A DNA stretch of 64,000 nucleotides from Saccharomycopsis fibuligera x Saccharomycopsis cf. fibuligera (lineage: Eukaryota; Ascomycota; Saccharomycetes; Ascoideales; Saccharomycopsidaceae), in assembly GCA_001936135.1 (NCBI GenBank), contig CP012810.1:3782001-3846000 (forward strand). Direction: 5' to 3'. Position numbers and translations under genes: made by a program. Below, piece after piece: positions 1-8,489 of this stretch. How positions within the stretch are numbered: position 1 is the stretch's first letter; each line of letters starts with the position of its first letter. The notes under the pieces were generated by a model. The model did not search any database. It was not told the DNA's origin and saw nothing but the letters and a program-made list of their open reading frames with translations.

Positions 1-1024
1 GCTTTACCGCCCACTAGAGCTTCCTTTTGAGGCGGTCTCCAGTTCAGTGTGGGCGTATCCTTTCATTGTAGGATTTTAAAACTTTTCTATTATTGATTAT
101 TATTACTATAATCATTATTGCAATAATTTTCTTTTTCTTTTTCATTGAATAACAAGTTACTAATACTGGGCGCTTAAACGCTGATATTCTAGGGGATTTA
201 CTACTTTTTGTCAAGACCAGATTTGTGGAGTTATGCTTTAAGCATTGCAATTCCTCAGGCGTTAATTACTACCACTGTGTTCATATTTATCCACGTTTGG
301 TTTTATCCACCTCAAGCCATAGTGGCAATGTTTTTCAATGGTCCTACTGGTTTGATTACCGCTTGGATCGCCATCTTGCACCAATCCGGATTGATTTCAA
401 GATACATCATTGAAAGAACAATTTTGCCAGAACCGTTAAGAAATATTTTTGATTCTGTTGTGAGACAAAATGGGTCTGATAAATTAGTCGCCAAAGTCAC
501 TATAAAGCACTTAGAAGAACAGAGAGTGAAGACTACATGGCAGCAAAATTTATTAAAATGGGCCGAAGAATGGGATAAAGCGATAAGAAATCCATACTAT
601 TGGGTGAAGTTTGCAGTTATTGTATTTTTCAACTTGGTGCCTTTTTTCGGTCCTTATATTTTGATCTTTTTGAGAAGCCCTGGAAAGGGAAGAGCTTTGC
701 ATTCGAGATACTATGCTATTAAAAAATTTACCCCGGAACAAAGTCATGCATTTTTCAATGCCAACAGAGCACAATATACAAGGTGAGTAATTTTTAATTT
801 CATTTTTACTTTTATTGCATGTTTTTTTTTTCCATTTTTTTTCCATTTGATTTGCTAAATATCTAACAAAACATTGCAGTTTTGGTATAGTAGCGTTGAA
901 CTTGGAGCTTATTCCAATAATTGGTATGTTTTTCACATTCACAAACATTGTTGCTGCTGCATTATGGGCAGTTGATCTTGAGAAACAAGAAGAAAAACGC
1001 ATTGAGGCCAATAAATTGAAGTGA
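1..1024 (+). CDS. RRT8/LDS-like (EI24-type) multi-pass membrane protein, 5' partial, three exons
   Basis: The start lies beyond the left edge. The coding path I infer is <2-67, 193-782 and 880-1024, which totals 801 bases in frame and leaves 266 residues. Intron 2 (783-879) is clear: GTGAGT donor, CTAAC branch near 862 and a CAG acceptor. Intron 1 (68-192) has a TACTAAT branch near 158 and a TAG acceptor but an unusual GTAGGA donor; joining there gives YPFI followed by GIYYFLSRPDLW, which reads smoothly. Three hydrophobic blocks are visible: a long one after SYALSIAIPQ, one around NLVPFFGPYILIF, and one around LIPIIGMFFTF. The family (yeast RRT8, LDS1, LDS2; EI24 domain) is tied to lipid droplets and the spore wall, from general knowledge. 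The assignment rests on this topology and recalled motifs, so the exact paralogue is open. Confidence 0.7.
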
Positions 1025-1261
1025 ATAATGTTAGGCTTCCTTTTTTTTTTAAAAAAAAAAAACAAAACAAAAAAATTTTGCTAATTTAATGAATGTACCC
1101 TTGCTTTATTTCACTTGACGTATTGTACCGCGCGAAGGCCTCTCTCTCTTAATTTAAATTTTATTGAATTGGCATGCTAATCAAACTATTACCAAACTTT
1201 TTATAAATATTAATATTATTTTTATAAAAATAAACATATATTGCTAATGCTTTGAGATTGT

Positions 1262-1735
1262 TTAGCTTCCCCTGTAGGTTGTATAACTATGATTTGATAA
1301 CAACAAAGGAATATGATAATGCTTATCAGGAGGATCACTAACGACAAAATGGATATCCACAAAGGGGAAAAAACTCTTACTCAACGCCTCACTATCTCTA
1401 TTACTCAAAAAATAATGCTTTGTGTGAAACCTGATCTTGTAAATTCCTGGCTTGAGACTTTCCCATTCGTAATTGTTTGTGCTATTGACCCCAACTTGCG
1501 CCAATCCACTGTACTTTTTGTTGATGATCCATTGTGGGATTCTACCATCATTGTTGGTTTTGGCAATAGCAAAAGGAATCTCTTGGCCGAATTTGTCGGA
1601 GGTTTCATAAAGATTATCTGAATCGGTATCTGTTAGGAAGTCTGGGGCTGAGTGAAGATAGTAGAGGGCACAAGTCACGTCGGCTGCTGGTCTGCCCTTT
1701 GTGGTGTCGAGAATATGACAAGTGATTGGTGGCAT
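1262..1735 (-). CDS. 5-hydroxyisourate hydrolase (transthyretin-like)
   Basis: A 157-residue protein of the HIU hydrolase / transthyretin-related family, which hydrolyses 5-hydroxyisourate to OHCU in uric acid breakdown. The N-terminus has the family's ITCHILDTTKGRPA block with the active-site His at residue 7; GIYKIRFHTKHYF lies mid-protein; the chain ends in the family hallmark YRGS. An internal insert rich in D, S and N (residues 30-75) makes it longer than the roughly 115-residue core. No peroxisomal SKL-type tail follows YRGS, so it may be cytosolic. The start is the first ATG of the frame. Several GATAA cores, including GATAAG at 1959-1964, lie upstream and would fit nitrogen control, but that is inference. 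It converges on the membrane protein gene to its left. Confidence 0.9.
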   Translation of the reverse strand: MPPITCHILDTTKGRPAADVTCALYYLHSAPDFLTDTDSDNLYETSDKFGQEIPFAIAKTNNDGRIPQWIINKKYSGLAQVGVNSTNNYEWESLKPGIYKIRFHTKHYFLSNRDSEALSKSFFPFVDIHFVVSDPPDKHYHIPLLLSNHSYTTYRGS

Positions 1736-2470
1736 CTTGATTTATTGATTCTGTTTGTGTCTTATAGACTCAGTTCAATAATTTGAAAGTCAACTGTCAC
1801 AAATAAAGAGTGCTCAAGAAACTTGTTTCTGAAAAATGCTTATATTTGGCAAAATAGCAAGTTTATATAATTACAACCAAATGTTGGAGATAAAATAATA
1901 AATGTTGATCAATTGATAAAAAGCGCAGCCCTTGATACTGTACCGGCATCCCGATCTTCGATAAGCTACGTAGGCGTTGCAGCCACCGGAACCCTGTGAG
2001 ATGTTCACCCCCGGAATGTTAATACGCATACGGAGTTGCAAGAACCGAGCATCTCAATTTCGCTCATAATCTACTTTTTATCTTACAATTTGTTAATAAT
2101 GGAATAAGCTCAAAGAAGTAATAAAAGCTAAAACAATAGTTACCTCAGGAAACATATGTATAAATACTAATTGTAGAGATAAAAAACGATTTTTTCCAAA
2201 GCCAAACAAGAACCAAACCAAGAACACAGTTGAATGCAGAATTTCTATAACGAGATTGAATAACCTAGAGAAACATTAATAGAAAGCGAAAAAAAAAAGA
2301 TGTTGCTATGACAAAAAACATAACGAAAAATGATGTAGGGTGTGTAGGACTAATAAAAAATGTAAATGTAAAAAATTTATAGAATGGAAAAAAAATAAAA
2401 ATAAAAAAAATATAAACAAGAACAGAATTCATCATTGACATAATTGTTGAAAATCTAAAAAGTAGGTTGA
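1736..2470. other. Spacer between HIU hydrolase promoter and MET2 3' end
   Basis: 735 bases without an ORF. It holds the hydrolase promoter on the left, a GC-rich block at about 1921-2062 that stands out from the AT-rich flanks (listed separately), and an A-rich MET2 3' flank at 2280-2470. Confidence 0.7.
1918..2079. ncRNA. Candidate structured RNA, unassigned
   Basis: About 140 bases (1921-2062) are close to half GC inside much more AT-rich DNA and have no ORF. The block can fold locally (GTGA/TCAC around ACATC; GCTGC/GTAGC on the minus strand). Both sides end in short T runs that could stop RNA polymerase III: T5 at 2075-2079 on the plus strand and, on the minus strand, T5 at 1918-1922. 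A TATATAA lies at 1864-1870 upstream on the plus strand. I compared it by memory with SRP, RNase P, RNase MRP, 5S and U1-U6 RNAs and found no match, so family and strand are open. Confidence 0.35.
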
Positions 2471-3964
2471 CTACCAGTTAGTAACGTCTTCAGCTTCACC
2501 AAACAAACTTGGCCCACCAGTAACTCCTAATTCTTCATCGTTAAGATCAATGCCAGGTTGATCCAAAATATCCTTTAAATGCTTCTGTTGGAACTCACAA
2601 ATGACTTTATTTATCTCCAAAAATTCCAATAAGAATGCATCATGGCCTTCTGGTGAGCTAATTTTGTAGAACTGAGAATTAGGAATATGTTCAGCTAAAA
2701 ACTCTTGCTCAGCAATGGTAAATAGCCCATCAGAAGTGATACCAATAATAAGACTTGGCTGAGTAATTGTGCTTAATTGTTGTTCCATGGTGACGGGAAC
2801 AAGCTCGCCATTTGAATCAGACAAGTATCTGTCCCTGGCAAGATCATGGGTATCCATCTTTCTCGAGATGGCAATGTAGCAATTTGGATCATATCTTCCA
2901 ATGAACTTATCACCTTGATATCTGAGATAACTTTGAGCCGTGAAAAAAGTCTGAGCTCTCTTTTTGTTGTTATTAATGGTGGAAACCGAGCTGCTGGAGG
3001 AAGTTCTACTAATTGGATGTTCAATATTGTTAGTGATTACTGGAGAAGAAATTGGTGATTTTCTGTATTTATGACCATCATTGTGAATTACCCAATTGTC
3101 CTCTCTGGGAGAAGAAGTCCCGTCGGACATTAATGATGCAGCAGATGGTGAGGATGGTGGTTTAGAAAGTTGAAGCTTTGATTTCGGAATGTTTGTCACT
3201 TTATAAGGATCATTTCTGCCAAATCTGGACTCAAATGAGTTTCTAGAACGATAAGTTAAAAGTGCAGACATTCGAGCAGCTGCTAATCCAGTAACTGGAG
3301 GATCTTCCGGAGGATAATAGCCATCACGGTATTTTGGATCGGAATATACACTTTGCCTTTGAGCTTCACTCCAAGAAATACACCATGCGCTATGACGAGC
3401 TGATGTAGCTAATGCAATGAAACTTCTAACGTATTGGGAGCCAAATAAGCATGGGTATTCCAAGACCAACATACCGCCCATGGAACCACCAATGACTGTG
3501 GCAATTTGCTTGACTCCCAAAAAGTCCAACACTTTCTTGTGGATACGTACGTCATCACGGATAGTGGTTAATGGGAACTCAGGACCGTAGTTTTTCCCCG
3601 TAGTTGGATCATTAGTCACCGGAGAAGCAGATCCATATGGGGAGCCTAATGAATTGAGACAAATAATAAAGAATTTAGTTGGATCAAATGCTTTGCCTTT
3701 ACCCAATAATGGACCCCACCAATCTGCAATATCAGAAGAGCCAGTCAAAGCATGACATATCACCATACAGTTGGTTCCCGCAGAGTTCAATTTCCCCCAA
3801 GATTTATAGGCAACTGGGACTTTGAGCAAAACATCACCGGATTCAAGTTCAAATTCAGGAACCACCACAATCTTCTGATTGTTGACTAGTTTGACAAATT
3901 TGTTTTCCGGTTGTGACTCAAGAAACTCTAATTTTTCAGCAGCTTCAGTGCTAATATTAGACAT
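2471..3964 (-). CDS. MET2: Homoserine O-acetyltransferase
   Basis: A 497-residue alpha/beta hydrolase that acetylates homoserine from acetyl-CoA to give O-acetylhomoserine, the sulfide acceptor in methionine and cysteine synthesis. The nucleophile elbow GGSMGGM puts the catalytic Ser at residue 161; the matching Asp and His are D412 (in TSDGLFTIAEQ) and H441 (in PEGHDAFLLE). The early block CHALTGSSDIADWWGPLLGKG is typical of Met2/MetX. A Ser/Pro-rich stretch at about residues 265-335 lies between core parts, as in other yeast Met2 proteins. The start is the only well-placed ATG, followed by MSNISTEAAEK. It is divergent from VPS41, and the shared 436-base promoter has a CACGTG 246 bases upstream. 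Confidence 0.96.
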   Translation of the reverse strand: MSNISTEAAEKLEFLESQPENKFVKLVNNQKIVVVPEFELESGDVLLKVPVAYKSWGKLNSAGTNCMVICHALTGSSDIADWWGPLLGKGKAFDPTKFFIICLNSLGSPYGSASPVTNDPTTGKNYGPEFPLTTIRDDVRIHKKVLDFLGVKQIATVIGGSMGGMLVLEYPCLFGSQYVRSFIALATSARHSAWCISWSEAQRQSVYSDPKYRDGYYPPEDPPVTGLAAARMSALLTYRSRNSFESRFGRNDPYKVTNIPKSKLQLSKPPSSPSAASLMSDGTSSPREDNWVIHNDGHKYRKSPISSPVITNNIEHPISRTSSSSSVSTINNNKKRAQTFFTAQSYLRYQGDKFIGRYDPNCYIAISRKMDTHDLARDRYLSDSNGELVPVTMEQQLSTITQPSLIIGITSDGLFTIAEQEFLAEHIPNSQFYKISSPEGHDAFLLEFLEINKVICEFQQKHLKDILDQPGIDLNDEELGVTGGPSLFGEAEDVTNW

Positions 3965-4400
3965 TATGGCAGTTTATAATGCAGCTTGTTGGATCAGATC
4001 TTAATTCTGACACTCAGACACACAAACGACGTCAGTGTAAACTAAAAAGAGAAAAATTCACCAAATGTATCCTCGAGGAGTATCTGTAGATCAACTCTAC
4101 GGAAAGATTATACAATTTTTTCTGGCTAGGGAAAAGAAGCGAATCCGCAAAAGAAATGCTTCCAAGGCAGAGAGAAGAGTTATGAGTAATAGTTGGTATT
4201 ATGAGACTGCACGTGGATCATCAAGGCCCGTTGCACCCCAATTTCCTATCTAGGTGTTTGGGGGTTTCCGGGTGAGGCATTGAGCTCCGGATGAGTATCG
4301 CTGTTTAAGTTACTACTTGATACGATACAAAGACTATACCGTAAATACAACACATTATAGCCAAGTTGACTGCCAGCACCCCATAGGCAAGGCGTATATA
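3965..4400. promoter_or_regulatory. Divergent promoter of MET2 and VPS41
   Basis: 436 bases between the two start codons. It holds the CACGTG at 4210-4215. A 62-codon frame at 4065-4253 is not convincing as a gene. Confidence 0.7.
4210..4215. promoter_or_regulatory. CACGTG E-box, Cbf1-type
   Basis: A perfect CACGTG within GCACGTGGATC, 246 bases upstream of MET2. Cbf1 binds this core at sulfur amino acid genes in yeasts. A matching site lies upstream of CYS3 in this window. The link to MET2 rather than VPS41 is inferred from pathway. Confidence 0.55.
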
Positions 4401-5348
4401 ATGAGCCTGGACAGCGTGGTAGAAACCAAAGGTAACAACACAAAAACTGCTCAAGTTAATGTAAGCTCTGCTCAACAGAACGACAATGCTACGATCTCAT
4501 CACTAGACGACAGCCTGAGTGTAGGCGGCGCCAATACTGTCAAAAATGACACTAGTACCAATAATTTACAAGAAAAGAACCCAATAGAAGCTCTTTCTGC
4601 TCATGACTCTAGCAATTGCGCTAAGCCTGAGGACACAAAATTAATGACAGCTTCCATTAGCGAGAGTGCTAATGCTAACCACGAAGTGATACCCAGGGCT
4701 CTTCAAATCAATCACCAGGAGAATAACACAGTACAGAAATCACCAAAAGGAACCACTAAAAATCAACAAAAGGAAGCATTTGACGTTCCAGAAGAAACAA
4801 ATTCACATTCTGGTTCCATTCAGCTGGCAGAAGAACCCAATGATCATAGTGTAAAAACCGAAAGTATGGGAGACAAAGAAGAAAGCATAGATGACAAGAC
4901 CCCACCAAACAATAAATTGAATCAAAGCAGTAAAGAAGAAGCATCTATCCAGAAGAATCAGAATGAAAAGTTGACGAATCCTAACATTGAAATAAGTAAC
5001 ACCAAACAATTACCAAATGAGGTTGATCAGGTTCAAGATATTTCTTCTCATCAGGATAAAGAAAGTCGACAGAATGACTATGGAGACACCACTAATAACG
5101 ATAGTACAATTGATGATGGATGCGGAATAGATAAAGCGGAAGATGGCGAAAAGGATGACACTCGCGTTGTTGAAGAATCGGAAGAAGAAGAATCGGAAGA
5201 AGAAGAAGAAGAATCGGAAGAAGAAGAAGAAGAAGAAGAAGAAGAAGAAGAAGAAGAAGAAGAAGAAGAAGAAGAAGAAGAAGAAGAAGAAGAAGAAGAA
5301 GAAGAAGAAGAAGAAGAAGAAGAAGAAGAAGAAGAAGAAGAAGAAGAA

Positions 5349-5417
<69 letters not shown>

Positions 5418-8240
5418 CCACCAAGATTGAAATACTCAAGATTGACTGGCTTACCTTCGGCTTTCTTCAAAAAAGATCCAGTGTCCAGCTGTTTGTTCCA
5501 TGACAATTTTTTTGCTTTTGCTACTCATTCGGGTGTCCTTTATCTTTGCGAGCCTAATATGACACCTATCAGAACTGTCAGGGCACATAGGGCCTCAATT
5601 TTAGCTATTGCAACAAATGGAGATTACTTTGCCACCGCTTCTATGGATGGCAGTGTTGTTATTGGCGCCTTGAAAGATCAATCAGATATAACCAGATTTG
5701 ATTTCAAACGTCCAGTACATGCTGTGGCCATTGATAAAGAGTATAGACTGTCAAAGTTATTTGTATCTGGTGGAATGGCAGGCAAAGTGATTGTTTCTCA
5801 AAAAAACTGGATGGGCAGTAGAAGTGACATGGTGCTACAAGAAGGGCATGGCCCAATTGTTGGTATTCAATATATTGGCGATGTTTTGATCTGGGCAAAC
5901 GATCTAGGAATCACAGTATACAATATTTCTACAAAAAGCCAGATTTTAAATATCCCTAGACCCAAAAATGCTCCTCGTTCAGATTTATACTGGCCAAGAT
6001 TTCATGATATAGATACCGACAGAATCATTATTGCGTGGTGTGACTACATTTATTCAATCAGGGTTGATATTGTTCAATCAGACACACGTTCATTTTTGAG
6101 TAGTGCAGCGTCTTCCTTTAGAGCTCCGATAGAAAGAAAAGCAGAAGTGGAACATACACTTCGCATAGACGCTTTGATTGCGGGAATAGCCTCTTTCAGC
6201 AATGATTTATTGTTAATATTAAGCTATAATCTGCCGCATAAAGGTATTGCAAAAAAAGTAAGAGCCGATCCTCCCGAAATAAGATTAATAAATGCAAGTA
6301 ATGGTGAAGAAGTTGCTGATGATGAAGTGAATTTAAAAGGTTATGAATTGTTGGGATTGAATGATTATCATCTTGGCAAACATATTGGTGAATCCTCTCC
6401 TCCGAGGTATATTCTCGTTAGCGCGAGAGATGCAGCAGTTGCAGAAGAGTTTAACATCAATGATCAGTTGCAATGGTATATTGATAAAGAAAAATTTGAT
6501 ATTGCTTGGAATATGAGCGAACATCTTGTTGGTGCTCATAAGCGAGTATTAATTGGGTTGGATCAAGTGAACAAATTGGTGAAATTGGACAATTGGTGTG
6601 AAGCTGCAAAATTTTTAGCGAAAGTCTTATACATGAAATTTCTACCTTTAGAAAGTTTGGATGTTGGATTGACCGATCATCAAAAGTTTGTTGCGAATAA
6701 ATGGGAAGACTATTTGTGGATGTTTGTGAAAAACAACAAGATAAACGAAATCACTGGCATTATACCTACGCATTTGAAACTTCGTATTGACCATAACATA
6801 TATGAAAGTATATTAGTACATCATTTGGAAAATAATAGAGATCAATATTTACAGCTTATTGAAAACTGGGATCCTAAGCTCTATGATATCAAGCATATTC
6901 AACTGATATTGGAAGAAAAAATTGAAGTGGAAAATGACCCAAAGCTCAGAAAAATATTGAGCAATTTATATCTTGAATCAAACGAACCAAACTTGTCTGT
7001 ACCACACTTGATTGAATTAAAAGATGATGATTTGTTAGTGGTGCTTACTAAGTATCACTTACTTATTAACTTCATTGATCAAATTCCAAGAATTGTTACT
7101 ATACATGTTTCTGAAAAAGAATTGAGACAGGTTAAAGAAATTGAAGACACAACAAGCCTATCAGAAAAACTATCCTCTACAATTGATATGCTCATACAAA
7201 ATAAATATGAAGTTAGTCCAAATAAAATCATTAATATCTTGGAAGTCAACGGATTTAGCTTTATCACATATTTGTATTTAGAGAAACTTTACCAAATTAA
7301 CCTCGACTATGTGGTATTAAGAAGCAATGAAAATTTAATGATTAAGCTCCTAGCCCAATTCAATCAAAAGAAGCTCTTATATTTTTTAATCAATAGAATG
7401 GACTACAATATTGAAAGTGCAATTGCATTTTTTGAAAAAGATGACAAGTATATAAAAGAGTTGATTTACCTATTGGGCAAAATTGGGCAGAACCGCAGAG
7501 CGTTGAAGTTAATCATTGAAAAAGTAGGTAATCCGGATGAAGCAATTTCTTTTGTGAAAAGGCAAAACGCCGAAGATAAAGACTTGTTAAAGTTTCTCGT
7601 TGAGTATAGCATGGACAAGCCTGTGTTTATAAGAGCGTTGATTGAAAAGGCCAGTGATTTAATTAGCCCAATAGATCTTATTCGCAAAATACCGGAAAAC
7701 ACTGTCATTGAGAATCTCAAAGAGAACTTAATTAAAATAATACTAAACAACGACTTGAACGTTTTATTAAATGAAAATATCCTAAAAATCATTAACAATG
7801 AGACTATCAGTAATGCAGAGATGTTTTCCAAATTAAATGAGCGCGGCTATTTAATCGATAATGTTATGATTAATGAGAAAATAGCATTAGCATGTGCTGA
7901 TGCAGAAAATGAAACCGGTGAATCCTATCTGGGCGCCTTGATTAAACCAATAGTGGACTTTAGCAAGCATGAAGCTATCTTCAAAAGTATAGAGAATGAT
8001 GTGGATTTTTATCGTGACAGCAACAAGGCCGGGCTTTCTAATGGTAGCCTTTTGCATGATATTGACAATGATTTCAAAACGTCAGTGAAGGAAATTGATC
8101 TGTATGGAGGTGATATTGTTACTGAGCTGGAATTAATTGGCAAAGAAAATATTTGGAGAAGATCTTCGGCGTCACTAGCTGGCACGTTGATGCATTTGGC
8201 TTATATCAAAGATAGATTAAGGCAACTAAGAGGGTTTTAA
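4401..8240 (+). CDS. VPS41: HOPS complex subunit Vps41
   Basis: A 1279-residue protein from the ATG at 4401; the open frame runs 28 codons further upstream but without another ATG. Vps41 is part of the HOPS tether that docks endosomes and AP-3 vesicles on the vacuole. Residues 1-258 are polar and low in complexity. Residues 259-338 are almost only Glu then Asp. The family core starts at about 340 (PPRLKYSRLTGLPSAFFKKD) with a beta-propeller to about 700 (HSGVLYLCEPN, RAHRASILAIATNGDYFATASMDGSV), then alpha-solenoid / clathrin-repeat sequence to about 1200. The end (GGDIVTELELIGKENIWRR) shows no RING motif, as in yeast Vps41. At nearly 1280 residues it is longer than the usual 990 or so because of the N-terminal extension. 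Confidence 0.93.
5217..5414 (+). repeat. (GAA)44(GAT)22 in-frame triplet run
   Basis: Counted from the sequence: 132 bases of uninterrupted GAA (5217-5348, 44 Glu) followed directly by 66 bases of GAT (5349-5414, 22 Asp). Shorter GAA blocks broken by TCG (Ser) precede it from 5178. Both lie inside VPS41. Confidence 0.98.
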
Positions 8241-8489
8241 TCGTGTTAAATATCCTCCTTTATTGTTTTTGAATATGAATTTTACTGTCGCAAATAAACC
8301 ATTTCGTTGACTTGAGTCTAATAATGTAGAGTTTTTCAAAGTGAAAAAGGCATCCTCAATTAATTTGCAAAACATAGGGACTAATAGCTTACAAATATAT
8401 AAAAGTTCTAATATAATACATTTTCATATTTACATATAACTCTAGATAGCCATAAAAACTGTCAAACTTTCTTGATCGTGACATCAGCT

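Noticed and set aside
4065-4253. 62-codon frame between MET2 and VPS41
   Set aside because: It lies in their shared promoter, has no family character and overlaps the CACGTG site.
5078-5506. Long frames on both strands through the triplet run (poly-Ser, poly-Leu/His, poly-Lys/Met)
   Set aside because: They are shadows of the GAA/GAT repeat in VPS41.
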